From contig NZ_JAUTWQ010000006.1 in the NCBI RefSeq assembly GCF_046719735.1, positions 186,001-250,000 on the forward strand: a stretch of 64,000 bases of DNA, given 5' to 3'. Source of the DNA: Halobacillus_B rhizosphaerae. Lineage in GTDB: Bacteria > Bacillota > Bacilli > Bacillales > Halobacillaceae. A model generated the notes under the pieces. The model ran no database searches. It saw nothing but the letters and a program-made list of their open reading frames with translations, and had not been told where the DNA came from. This document shows, in pieces, positions 35,360 to 44,360 of this stretch. Each line of letters opens with the position of its first letter. Position 1 is the first letter of the stretch. Made by a program: the position numbers and the translations under genes.

Positions 35360-36484
35360 TTAGTGATTCTTCAAGCTTAATAAGTCATCAATATTTTGTT
35401 CTGTAAGGTTCGCTGGCAAAGGATCTGGTTTCTCACATGTGCTTGAGAGTTTATAGTGCTTCCCTGCCTGAGATGAGTCATAAATTCCCTGCATAGCATC
35501 CAGCACATGAAAGGCAAGGGTCCCACTTGCTCTAGGCGGTCGGTCATCCATTATGGCGTAGGCAAAGTCAGCTGCTCCAAGCCCTCGGCTGTTCTCTGTA
35601 AACCCATGAGTTAGCGGGTATTCAGACCAATTTTCCTCATCGAATCGCCTTACGTACACAGGACCATCAAACCTGTTGGGGTCAGGGACGACTATACTTC
35701 CTTCTGATCCGTAAAGCTCAATATGAGGCAGTCGATGATGCCACGTATCAAAGCTTGTTATGAGAGAAGCGGCTGCACCGTTTTCAAAGTCAAGAACGGC
35801 GTTTACCTGGGTGGGCGTCGTGACCTTGATTTTCTCTCCATACCTTTCGTCACTTGTGATGGTTCTTTCCGGATAAGTCATCTTAGCTGTCCCGGTCACT
35901 TGATGGATCGGACCCATTAGAAAAATCAGTGTGGTCAGGTAATAAGGACCCATATCAAATAACGGCCCTCCGCCTGTCTGATAATAAAAATCAGGATTGG
36001 GATGCCAGTGTTCATGTCCATGATTCATCATAAAAGCTGCAGCGGAAACGGGTTCGCCAATCATTCCTTGATCGATGATATGGCGGCAGGTCTGAATGCC
36101 TCCCCCTAAGAAGGTGTCAGGGGAATTGCCAACCATTAGTCCTCTTTCTTCAGCCGCCGCTACTATTTTTTCAGCATCGGACCTGGTTACGGATAACGGT
36201 TTTTCACTATACACATGTTTCCCAGATTTCAAACTAAGCAATGCCACTTCCGCATGAACAGAAGGCGGGGTCAGGTTCAGCACAAAATCAATGTCTGGTT
36301 CTTCCATTAGCTGCTGTGGGGTACAAGCCATTGGGATGTTAAACTGAGCAGCCTTTTCTTTTGCTCGATCAAGATCAACATCTGCACAAGCTACAATACC
36401 AAAAGCTTCAAATGCTGCGGAATTCTTCAAATAGATATCACTAATATTCCCACACCCGACAAGGCCTGCTTTCAATTTACTCAT
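35360..36484 (-). CDS. Gfo/Idh/MocA-family oxidoreductase (second)
   Basis: The 374-residue protein starts at ATG 36484 (GGGGGAAAG upstream), overlapping the ThuA-like gene by 8 nt. It shows the Rossmann glycine motif GLVGCGNISDIY, NLTPPSVHAEVALLSLKSGK, YSEKPLSVTRSDA and GGGPLFDMGPYYLTTLIFLM. It differs clearly from the neighbouring paralogue, so the two probably have different substrates. ThuA-like plus Gfo/Idh/MocA pairs recur in sugar operons and may act on the same keto-sugar, but no activity is assigned. Confidence 0.8.
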   Translation of the reverse strand: MSKLKAGLVGCGNISDIYLKNSAAFEAFGIVACADVDLDRAKEKAAQFNIPMACTPQQLMEEPDIDFVLNLTPPSVHAEVALLSLKSGKHVYSEKPLSVTRSDAEKIVAAAEERGLMVGNSPDTFLGGGIQTCRHIIDQGMIGEPVSAAAFMMNHGHEHWHPNPDFYYQTGGGPLFDMGPYYLTTLIFLMGPIHQVTGTAKMTYPERTITSDERYGEKIKVTTPTQVNAVLDFENGAAASLITSFDTWHHRLPHIELYGSEGSIVVPDPNRFDGPVYVRRFDEENWSEYPLTHGFTENSRGLGAADFAYAIMDDRPPRASGTLAFHVLDAMQGIYDSSQAGKHYKLSSTCEKPDPLPANLTEQNIDDLLSLKNH

Positions 36485-37145
36485 TTCTTTCCCCCACATT
36501 TCTTGCCGCCCAGTTAAATCCGTTTCGCATCAAGGTCACAACCTCTGGCATGTTCACAATTTCTGCAACATGTCCTAGAGAACAATAAAATACTTCTCCT
36601 TTTCCCCACTTCTTACTCCATACCACAGGCATCTCTACTTGACCATTGGCTTCATGAGGACCTTCAGCTACGGGAAACATAGTGGTCGCATGAACATGAA
36701 TGGCAGGGTCGACATGCATGTAGTACTGTTCTGACTCTACACTGAAGTCTTCCATCCCTTCTGTAAGCGGGTGGTTTTTGTCTTTTATATGGACTTGATA
36801 TGGAACATGATCATTGCCAGGATGAGCCACCCATTGACCACCGACCATAAATTGATAATCCGTCGCCATCCGGAAAGAGTCCCCAAGTCCTCCGTGCAAG
36901 CCCGCGAGACCCGTTCCTTTTTCTACTGCTTTCATTAGAGCCGCCAATTGATTGTCAGAGATCGTCCCCTGCGTCCAATTGGGGATAATAAGATCGTAGT
37001 CTGATAAATCTTCCTCTTCCAAAGCAGATAAGGAATCTGCAATTTTAACTCTGAAGCTTTCTTCCCTGAGTATCCCTGCTAAGATCTCAGCAACCTGGGC
37101 CGGTTCATGACCTTCCCATCCTCCTTGAAAAATCAGTGCCTTCAT
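36477..37145 (-). CDS. ThuA-like domain protein
   Basis: The 222-residue protein starts at ATG 37145 and carries a ThuA-like (class I glutamine amidotransferase-like) fold. Marks are KALIFQGGWEGHEPAQVAEI, YDLIIPNWTQGTIS, GTGLAGLHGGLGDSFR, GGQWVAHPG and VVWSKKWGKGEVFYCSLGHV. The usual amidotransferase Cys is replaced in the LHGG loop, as in other ThuA proteins. The family takes part in disaccharide or keto-sugar metabolism, with the exact reaction unclear. It lies between the GH52 gene and a coupled oxidoreductase gene. Confidence 0.8.
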   Translation of the reverse strand: MKALIFQGGWEGHEPAQVAEILAGILREESFRVKIADSLSALEEEDLSDYDLIIPNWTQGTISDNQLAALMKAVEKGTGLAGLHGGLGDSFRMATDYQFMVGGQWVAHPGNDHVPYQVHIKDKNHPLTEGMEDFSVESEQYYMHVDPAIHVHATTMFPVAEGPHEANGQVEMPVVWSKKWGKGEVFYCSLGHVAEIVNMPEVVTLMRNGFNWAARNVGERNE

Positions 37146-37174
37146 TTGATAACCAGCCTTTCCTCTTCTATTTG

Positions 37175-39283
37175 CTACTCTTCCATCAGCCATAAAATAC
37201 TCGTAACACCCCTCGGATAGAAACGACTGGCTTTTATTTCCCCGGCGATAATCTGGTCACTCCAGCTCCAATAAGAATGTTCCTTATGGGTCAGCCACTT
37301 TACGTGAGCTTGATCGGCAATTCTCTCTTTTTCCTCCCATGGAAAACCCAGAATATGCCGATAAATAAACTGGCAAAGATAAATTTTACTCAGCCACGAG
37401 TTGTCACTTGTTGACGATAATTTCCAGCCTCCATCTTCAAATAGACAAATTCCCGGCTGCAGGACATAGGTGATATGTTTCTTTAGCGACTGAATGAAAA
37501 ATCCATATTCACCATCTTCAGCTAATGCTTCTTTTCCATCTGTAAAATACGGGAAGATTAAGCCTTCGATTGCTGGAATAATTTTGGACTGGTTTCCTTC
37601 CGTAATTACAGCCGGAATGTATCCCTCTGGAGTCATTTCCCCTGCGATGGTTTTCGCACAGCGCATAGCTTGTTCCTTCGCCTGATTAGATAGATTCGGC
37701 AGCTCAAGATTCGAGAATAACTTTTCTAAAGCAATATACACGGACCAGCTTTTCACAGCCAAATAAATATTATTTCTTGCTTGTCCCAGAGAGACATCAA
37801 GGCTGTCATAGGTGGTAATTTCCGCTCCACCCTTGGTAAAAGAGCTGTCGAGTCCCATCAGTCCATTCCGTTTATCCGGCTGAGGGTGGTCGCGATTTAA
37901 CATACTGGCAAAGGATGCTTGGATCACTCCCAAATGGGTTTCTGCAAAGGAATAATCTTCTTGATGTGAAATATAGACCGTTGTACAGCTAAGCCAATTT
38001 ACTAACTCTTCATGGGTCATGAAGGAAAAGCAATCATCAATCCCTGCAAACTCATAGGCCGATCTGCCAGGGGCGGAGAATACGTTTGCCACCCCCATAT
38101 CATGCGTAAAACTGATCCCTCCAGAATGATTCTCCTCTGAATTAGGGAATTGAACCGAATCATGGTAGAAGTATCTCTCCATAAATAATTCAAGCTCATT
38201 TTTCACTGTCCATGGCGACATTTTTAATTCATAGAACAATTGGTCTACGGTTAAATCAAATGTATTCATCATTCGATACTCCCCTTCATTTACGACCCAG
38301 ATTGGCTTGTCCTCTCCGTCAAGAAGTTGAGTATTTCCGTAGTAGCTTTTAATAGAATGAGCCATCATAAACCTTTGCTCATCCGAAAGATGATCCTTTT
38401 CTAACAGTTCATTGCCCTTTCTGCAGGCGGACGTTAAACGCGAGAAATGGCTAAGAGCATAGTCCGCCACTTCTTCTATTGATTGAAAGTAACGCGTGTA
38501 ATAATATTTTGTATCGATTCCACTCGTTACAAGTCCGTCCCGGTAAAAACAGACGGCAAACTGAAAGGTTCTTTTCTCTTCAGGACCGACTTCCATAACC
38601 AGGCCGCCGCTCAATCCTAATCCAAAACCTAAATTAAACTCGTGTTCCGCATGTAAGACTTTATCGATGGTAAACCCTAGACCTGATTTAACATTCCCGT
38701 CTTTGGTTACGATGGCTGTGCGTCGTCCCTGACCAATTCCGACGAGGGACGGATGAGCGGAATCATCGACTCTTCTCATAGCAGCATAAGGATCTTCCCC
38801 CTGGTACCCAAAGAAGGCCTTACGTGATTTCTTGTGACGAAGATTATCGAGCGTTACCTCCACAAACACAGCAGGAAGGATCGAATCTTTAATCGTCTCT
38901 TCTTCCGCCTTTACAGGGTCGGGCAGCTCTCTAACGGGCGAATAAATGGTGAATTCCATATCGCCTGCTTTCCAAGTATCCGTTCCCACATTAAAATCAC
39001 GCTCAATCTCCTCGTCACGGAAATAAGTAATGAGTTCTTGGTCAGCATCCGTTTGATCATTACCAACCGCAAACCGAGCTAAATCTTCAGAGGAATCCCC
39101 AAAGAAAGGCAATGCCTGATAGCTTCCGCCCTCCTTCGTCTCCATTCCTATGTACACATTTTCGTCGGCAGGCTTCCCTAAATCCATTCCGAGTCCCCCG
39201 CTTGCACATTTGTGCCCCAGTGTGAAACTGGCAAACGCCCCCATTGGGGAATGATGAGCATTGAAAAACGGATCGTATTTCAT
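37175..39283 (-). CDS. GH52 beta-xylosidase
   Basis: The 702-residue cytoplasmic enzyme matches glycoside hydrolase family 52: the start FFNAHHSPMGAFASFTLGHK, then GGLGMDLGKPADENVYIG, PFFGDSSEDLARFAVG and YYTRYFQSIEEVADYAL. Length is normal (about 700) and there is no signal peptide. GH52 enzymes are retaining beta-xylosidases found almost only in Bacillaceae and relatives. Here it would cut imported xylo-oligosaccharides to xylose, alongside the GH43 enzyme. GGAGG precedes ATG 39283. Confidence 0.92.
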   Translation of the reverse strand: MKYDPFFNAHHSPMGAFASFTLGHKCASGGLGMDLGKPADENVYIGMETKEGGSYQALPFFGDSSEDLARFAVGNDQTDADQELITYFRDEEIERDFNVGTDTWKAGDMEFTIYSPVRELPDPVKAEEETIKDSILPAVFVEVTLDNLRHKKSRKAFFGYQGEDPYAAMRRVDDSAHPSLVGIGQGRRTAIVTKDGNVKSGLGFTIDKVLHAEHEFNLGFGLGLSGGLVMEVGPEEKRTFQFAVCFYRDGLVTSGIDTKYYYTRYFQSIEEVADYALSHFSRLTSACRKGNELLEKDHLSDEQRFMMAHSIKSYYGNTQLLDGEDKPIWVVNEGEYRMMNTFDLTVDQLFYELKMSPWTVKNELELFMERYFYHDSVQFPNSEENHSGGISFTHDMGVANVFSAPGRSAYEFAGIDDCFSFMTHEELVNWLSCTTVYISHQEDYSFAETHLGVIQASFASMLNRDHPQPDKRNGLMGLDSSFTKGGAEITTYDSLDVSLGQARNNIYLAVKSWSVYIALEKLFSNLELPNLSNQAKEQAMRCAKTIAGEMTPEGYIPAVITEGNQSKIIPAIEGLIFPYFTDGKEALAEDGEYGFFIQSLKKHITYVLQPGICLFEDGGWKLSSTSDNSWLSKIYLCQFIYRHILGFPWEEKERIADQAHVKWLTHKEHSYWSWSDQIIAGEIKASRFYPRGVTSILWLMEE

Positions 39284-39319
39284 AAGCGGTCCTCCAATCC
39301 TAGCTATAATCGAAATAGG

Positions 39320-40900
39320 TTAAAGATGGTTATTACTTTCTTGATAAACAAAATAATTAAAATCTGCATGTTTCTTCTGCCCGCAAAGATCCTGAGCACA
39401 TACCCCCACGTAAGTTCCCGTGAAACGAATATAATCAGGGTCATCGTCAGATAAATGACTGATATCAACCGATTCCTCTACCAATTCCCATTCATCACCA
39501 TTCAAAGAATAATAAAATGAAACCTTCTCATTTCTAACAGACGCTTTTAAATAGTAATTTGAATGGTGAGGAAGCTGGATTTCCTGGTCTAACAATTCCT
39601 CATACACCCCGTGCTTTGAGCGGATAATTCCTAATACTGCTCCTAAATCCTCATGATGAGTAATTCTCAAATAGACATAATCCTTGGTATCGTAGTAAAA
39701 AATCAATCCGGCCATTTGCTGGAAATGTTCTGGAAGATAGTCTACGCTGGTTTCTACTTCTGCCTTCATGCTTTCCAACCGTCTTGCCACTAAGCTTTGG
39801 TTGTGGGTGGAAATCAATGATTCTTCTCCATAGAGACGGAGGCAGCCAGGACGATCATTCAAGGAAAGCCAATCTTCTGTAAAGGGTCTTCTAAGAGAGT
39901 TCCATTGAAGGCCAAGTGATTCTTCATTGAATTCATCTCGAGCCTTCTGTTTCCCCCATTCTTTTACAGGTATATCCGGGCCATCTACTACCACTTGCGG
40001 GTTGGGACCTCCTTTAACTCGGATCCAGTCATCTTGAGTCCAGTAGCACTTTTGCAAGGCTGTCTCTCTTCCTAATATACATTGATCAGCTTTGACTGGA
40101 CGCCCGCATAAATGAGCTAAATACCATTCACCCTTTTGCGTTTCTACTAAGCTGCCATGCCCCGCTTTCTGCAACTCTGCTTCTGAATTACGAGAAGTAA
40201 GGATTGGATTTTCAGGATCCGTTTCATACGGACCAAACAAGCTTTTTGAACGACACATCGTTACAGCATGTTCATAACCTGTGCCACCTTCAGCCGTGAT
40301 TAAATAATAATAGCCATTCCTTTTATACAGGTGCGGGGCTTCGGTTAGACCTAATTCAGTTCCTTTAAAAATATTTTTGACCGGGCCAACTAATCTATTT
40401 TCTTGAGAGGAATACTCCTGCAAAGCAATACCTGCAAAAGAATTGGTCCCTTGTCTATGGTCCCAAATCATATTCAGCAGCCACTTGGTGCCATCTTCAT
40501 CATGAAATAACGAAGGATCAAACCCGCTGCTATTTAAATACACGGGATCAGACCAAGGTCCTTCAATATTCTCAGATGTAACTAAATAATTGTGGGTATC
40601 CTTAAATGCCCCTCTTCGACTCTTCACATCCGTGTAGATTAAATAAAACAGGCCATTTGAATAGCTTAAACACGGGGCCCACACACCACCGGAATCAATG
40701 TTTCCAGACATATTCAGCTGTGAGGTTCTCGTCAGTGGATACGTTAACAGTCTCCAATTCTTCAAATCTTTCGAATGGTTGATCTGCACACCAGGAAACC
40801 ACTCGAACGTAGAAGTCGCAATATAATAGTCATCGCCAACCCTCAAAATGGAAGGGTCCGGATGAAAACCGGGCAGGATCGGGTTTACAATAGAATGCAT
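39320..40900 (-). CDS. xynB: GH43 beta-xylosidase (XynB type)
   Basis: The 526-residue enzyme has a five-bladed propeller with the GH43 triad: base Asp15 in NPILPGFHPDPSILR, pKa-modulating Asp128 in SSGFDPSLF and acid Glu187 in LTEAPH. A C-terminal beta-sandwich (from about 325; FNEESLGLQWNSLRRPF) is typical of GH43 subfamily 11 xylosidases. It lacks a signal peptide and works in the cytoplasm by inversion on xylo-oligosaccharides, possibly also on arabinosyl links. It follows the importer genes closely. Confidence 0.92.
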   Translation of the reverse strand: MHSIVNPILPGFHPDPSILRVGDDYYIATSTFEWFPGVQINHSKDLKNWRLLTYPLTRTSQLNMSGNIDSGGVWAPCLSYSNGLFYLIYTDVKSRRGAFKDTHNYLVTSENIEGPWSDPVYLNSSGFDPSLFHDEDGTKWLLNMIWDHRQGTNSFAGIALQEYSSQENRLVGPVKNIFKGTELGLTEAPHLYKRNGYYYLITAEGGTGYEHAVTMCRSKSLFGPYETDPENPILTSRNSEAELQKAGHGSLVETQKGEWYLAHLCGRPVKADQCILGRETALQKCYWTQDDWIRVKGGPNPQVVVDGPDIPVKEWGKQKARDEFNEESLGLQWNSLRRPFTEDWLSLNDRPGCLRLYGEESLISTHNQSLVARRLESMKAEVETSVDYLPEHFQQMAGLIFYYDTKDYVYLRITHHEDLGAVLGIIRSKHGVYEELLDQEIQLPHHSNYYLKASVRNEKVSFYYSLNGDEWELVEESVDISHLSDDDPDYIRFTGTYVGVCAQDLCGQKKHADFNYFVYQESNNHL

Positions 40901-40931
40901 ACTTTTTCCCTTCTTTCGTGTGTTATCTGTT

Positions 40932-41753
40932 TTATCCTTTCACAGAGCCTGCGGCAATGCCTTTAACAATTTTCTCCTGAGCTAGTAGATAGATTAATAG
41001 CAGAGGCAGACTGCCTAGTGTTAACGCCGCCATTATCCCCGGAACATTAACGGAAAACTGACCATAAAATTGACGAAGACCAAGAGGAAGGGTAGCATTT
41101 CCATCTGAATTTGTAAGAACAAGAGCGAAGACAAACTCGTTCCAAATTTGGATGAAGTTATAGATCGCTACCGTTGCAACCGCTGGAGTTAATAACGGAA
41201 AGAGGATTCTCCAAAATAACCGGAAATGGCCGCAGCCATCCATTTTAGCGGACTCTTCCAGTTCTTTAGGAAGCTCCTGCAAAAATTGAGTAAAGATAAC
41301 AATTGAAACGGGAAGTGCAAACGCAATATACGGTCCCGGCAATGCCCAGATCGTATCGTATAATCCTAGATTTTTAGTGAGCAGGAAAATAGGAATCAGA
41401 GTCGTGTGAATCGGTATCATCATTCCGACTAAAAAAAGGAGAAATAGAGGACGATTTAACTTAAAGTTCATTCTTGCCAGCGGGTAGCTCGCCATGGCAG
41501 CCAATATGATAACAGCCACTACGGAAATGACCGAAACCAGCACACTATTAAAAAAGTAATGAAAGAAATCAGACTCAAACAACAGTCGATAATTCTCTAA
41601 AGAAAATTTTTCAGGTAATGCCCAGGGAGAGCCCATAAATTCAATTTGACTTTTGAAAGAGGCGCACACCATGATGAAAAAAGGAACACCTGTAAACAAC
41701 AGCAAAGCAATAGCTAATACGTAGAGCGGTATTTGATTTAATTTCCTTAACAT
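40932..41753 (-). CDS. ABC sugar importer permease (MalG type)
   Basis: The 273-residue protein has six membrane helices and the EAA loop ELEESAKMDGCGHFRLFWRI (about 188-207) that docks the ATPase. It belongs to the carbohydrate-uptake CUT1 group. Its ATG directly follows the TAA of the MalF-type gene. With its partner it forms the membrane channel for an oligosaccharide, most likely xylo-oligosaccharide given the flanking xylosidases. Confidence 0.9.
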   Translation of the reverse strand: MLRKLNQIPLYVLAIALLLFTGVPFFIMVCASFKSQIEFMGSPWALPEKFSLENYRLLFESDFFHYFFNSVLVSVISVVAVIILAAMASYPLARMNFKLNRPLFLLFLVGMMIPIHTTLIPIFLLTKNLGLYDTIWALPGPYIAFALPVSIVIFTQFLQELPKELEESAKMDGCGHFRLFWRILFPLLTPAVATVAIYNFIQIWNEFVFALVLTNSDGNATLPLGLRQFYGQFSVNVPGIMAALTLGSLPLLLIYLLAQEKIVKGIAAGSVKG

Positions 41754-42752
41754 TTAATTCGCCCCTTTCCTTTTCTGGTCAAAGAAAATAATGAAAGCTG
41801 TGACTATAAAGGCAATAATAAACATGGAGAAAGAAATACTGCTTCCGTAACCCATGTTGAAATTTGTAAACGTTTGTTCATACATATAGGTGGCCATTAA
41901 TTCTGTAGAATTATTCGGTCCGCCGTCGGTCATAACATAGATCAAATCAAAGTACTTTAGTGCTCCAATAATGGATAGAATCGCAGAAGTGATCACTGTC
42001 GGCATTAATAAAGGCAAAGTAATATTGAGAAATTTCTTCCTCGGATTCGCCCCATCAATTTCAGCAGCTTCATAAAGATCCTCAGGGATTCCTACGATGG
42101 CAGCCCTAAATAAAATCATGTAGAACGGAGCAAACTGCCAGCAGACAGTCGCAATAACAGCCCAGATAGCTGTACCTTCATTTCCAAGCCATCCATGCTG
42201 CAAAGAATCCAACCCTAACTGACCGAGCAACTGGTTAATTAAGCCAAAGTTTCCGTCATAAATGTAAATAAACAAAATACCAATGGCTACAGTCGACATA
42301 AGAAAAGGCATGAAGTAAATGGACCTGAAGAACCGCATCCCTTTAACAGGACTGAATAATAAGAGGGCCATAATTAATCCCAATGGCAGCTGAGTCAGTA
42401 AAGACGCCCCCACGAGCAGGAAATTATTTTGGAAGGAAGTCCAAAAGACCCCATCACTAAGCAAAGTGATGTAATTCTTTAGACCAGTAAACACCATATT
42501 ATTATCGATTCCTGACCATTCGAAAAGACTATAATAGAAAGTCATTACAATAGAATAGACGACATAGACTCCGTAAATCAGCAAAGCAGGAGCGAGGAAT
42601 CCAGCAATGACCAACATCTCTTCCCGACGCTTTTTCGACATTTTGGGTTTCGTTCTTTTTTTCTTTCCGGCTTGCTTTTCCCGGCTTGCCGATTTTCTAA
42701 ATTCCTCTGTCGAATCTAATTTTCTCGCATGATCTTGCAAGTACGTCACCAC
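41754..42752 (-). CDS. ABC sugar importer permease (MalF type)
   Basis: The protein (up to 332 residues) has six membrane helices after a basic N-terminal tail (KQAGKKKRTKPKMSKKRREE) and the EAA loop DLYEAAEIDGANPRKKFLNI. The exact start is unclear. GTG 42752 sits right on the AAGGGTGG ribosome site, and TTG 42740 has better spacing, so a few N-terminal residues may be wrong. It pairs with the MalG-type subunit and the lipoprotein encoded upstream. Confidence 0.85.
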   Translation of the reverse strand: MVTYLQDHARKLDSTEEFRKSASREKQAGKKKRTKPKMSKKRREEMLVIAGFLAPALLIYGVYVVYSIVMTFYYSLFEWSGIDNNMVFTGLKNYITLLSDGVFWTSFQNNFLLVGASLLTQLPLGLIMALLLFSPVKGMRFFRSIYFMPFLMSTVAIGILFIYIYDGNFGLINQLLGQLGLDSLQHGWLGNEGTAIWAVIATVCWQFAPFYMILFRAAIVGIPEDLYEAAEIDGANPRKKFLNITLPLLMPTVITSAILSIIGALKYFDLIYVMTDGGPNNSTELMATYMYEQTFTNFNMGYGSSISFSMFIIAFIVTAFIIFFDQKRKGAN

Positions 42753-42807
42753 CCTTAAGATAAGAAAACTACACCAAGCAAGTTGCTACCTGATGTAGTT
42801 TTCATTA

Positions 42808-44082
42808 TTATTTGAGGACTTCTTTAGCTTTTTCTTCGACTTGTTTCGCCGCTTCTTCCGGTGTCATTGAAAGACCAAATATGGCTTGAGTGGTATCTAA
42901 GTGAGCTTCTGCCAATTCTGGCGGAAGAGTTTGATCATAGAACGTTTGTAAGTATTCTGCCTGTTCCAGCACCTTACTGATCTGTTTTACGTATTCATCA
43001 TCGTACTCAACATCTTTCACTGCTGAGATCGCCCCATCTTTATTAGCAAGCTCCTGAGCGGTTTCTTTACTTGTTAATTCCTGAACGAGCTCTTTTGCAA
43101 GCTTCTGATGCTTACTCTTCTTAGCTACAGAGAAGACTGGACTTACTCCGCCTACAATATCCTTATTTGAACCTTTTCCTCCTTCAACAGATGGGAAGAG
43201 AAAGAATCCTAGTTTCTTTTCAAAGGCAGGCATGTCCGCTCTAGTTGTCCCAAGCATCCAGCTTCCTTGAATAATCATTCCGGCTTTTTCAGCATACATA
43301 AGCTGACGAGACTGGCCGGTATCGAAATTCATCCCATTAAACCCGTTTGGAAAGTCATCGTTTTTCACTAACTCTTGTATTTTCTTTCCTGCTTCTACAT
43401 AGGCCTCGTCGTCAAACCCTCTGCCTTCACGGTTAAAAGCTTCATTAAATAAATCCGGACCGCCAATTCTTTCGGCCAAATACATATAATAGAAAGATCC
43501 TGGCCATTTCGACTTATTAGCAAGCGAAAACGGCAGAATATCATGCGATTTAAGGGTTTCTGCTATATTATTTAAATCTTCAAAGGTTTCCGGTTCTTCC
43601 AATCCATATTTCTTAAACATATCTTTGTTATACCAAACAGGAACAATATCCATCGCTAATGGTGCCCCGTAATTTTTACCATCAAAAGTGGCGGGAGTTA
43701 AGGCAGATGGAAGAAATCTTGAAGTGTCGATCGTATCGGAAAGATCAGCCACTTGCCCGGAATCAACAAATTTTTCAAGCCAGCCGCCTCCCCATGAGTG
43801 AAATACATCTGGAGGAGTCCCTCCACCCATGGCTACCGATAGTTTTGTTTTGTAGGGGTCATTCTCCTGTCTTACTACTTTCACTTTTACACCATCATGA
43901 GAATCTTCAAATCTTTTAACAGCTTCTTTTAATGCTTTTTCTGATGGACCTGTTTCAATATGCCACAAAGTAAGTGTAGTATCTCCCGAATCTCCACTAG
44001 CAGCTTTGTCACCAGATCCTTGACAAGCAGCGGTGAAAAGCAAGACTATCATCCCGAGTATCCATAGTTTACGTTTTAACAT
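42808..44082 (-). CDS. ABC sugar-binding lipoprotein
   Basis: The 424-residue precursor has a lipoprotein signal (WILGMIVLLFTAAC, Cys20) and a family 1 extracellular solute-binding fold: TLTLWHIETGPSEKALKEAV, GGGTPPDVFHSWGGGW and the later MIIQGSWML. It captures oligosaccharide outside the membrane for the two permeases. It is the first gene of the importer-xylosidase operon and has a perfect cre 20 nt upstream of its start. No ATPase gene is in the cluster, so a shared MsmX/UgpC-type ATPase is presumably used. Confidence 0.92.
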   Translation of the reverse strand: MLKRKLWILGMIVLLFTAACQGSGDKAASGDSGDTTLTLWHIETGPSEKALKEAVKRFEDSHDGVKVKVVRQENDPYKTKLSVAMGGGTPPDVFHSWGGGWLEKFVDSGQVADLSDTIDTSRFLPSALTPATFDGKNYGAPLAMDIVPVWYNKDMFKKYGLEEPETFEDLNNIAETLKSHDILPFSLANKSKWPGSFYYMYLAERIGGPDLFNEAFNREGRGFDDEAYVEAGKKIQELVKNDDFPNGFNGMNFDTGQSRQLMYAEKAGMIIQGSWMLGTTRADMPAFEKKLGFFLFPSVEGGKGSNKDIVGGVSPVFSVAKKSKHQKLAKELVQELTSKETAQELANKDGAISAVKDVEYDDEYVKQISKVLEQAEYLQTFYDQTLPPELAEAHLDTTQAIFGLSMTPEEAAKQVEEKAKEVLK

Positions 44083-44101
44083 TAAAGATCCCCTCTCCTT
44101 T

Positions 44102-44115
44102 TGTTAGCGTTTTCA
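44102..44115. promoter_or_regulatory. CcpA cre site before the importer operon
   Basis: On the minus strand TGAAAACGCTAACA matches TGWNANCGNTNWCA at every defined position. It lies 20-33 nt upstream of the binding-protein start at 44082. Confidence 0.8.
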
Positions 44116-44176
44116 AAATTGGCTATAACGGCGATTCACTCCCTGGTCCTCCCCTTAATAGAATTGCAAAAACTAA

Positions 44177-44199
44177 GTTTGTTCATTGGATGAACTAAT
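44177..44199. promoter_or_regulatory. xylO-like dyad before the importer operon
   Basis: AGTTTGTTCAT followed by TGG and ATGAACTAA holds perfect GTTCAT/ATGAAC arms (44181-44195). The left half AGTTTGTT equals the xylO half-site known from Bacillus. XylR control of the importer is plausible but not shown. Confidence 0.4.
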
Positions 44200-44266
44200 T
44201 AATGCCATGATAACTTATTGAAAAAATAATAGCAAGAAGATTTTGAAATCGCTGTCATTTTGTGTT

Positions 44267-44283
44267 GTTTTATATTATAAAAC
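44267..44283. promoter_or_regulatory. 17-bp palindrome, candidate IclR operator, copy 2
   Basis: GTTTTATATTATAAAAC ends 14 bp before the -35 box of the xylonate dehydratase gene. It differs from copy 1 (33200-33216) only at the central base. Confidence 0.65.
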
Positions 44284-44297
44284 TTAGTTCTATATAG

Positions 44298-44326
44298 TTG
44301 ACAAATTTGTATAGAAAATTCATAAT
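44298..44326 (+). promoter_or_regulatory. Sigma-A promoter of the xylonate dehydratase gene
   Basis: TTGACA (44298-44303) and CATAAT (44321-44326) are separated by exactly 17 bp, about 35 nt before the start codon. Confidence 0.75.
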
Positions 44327-44360
44327 CATTTAACAAATGATCCTTTAAGGAGTGGTGTTC

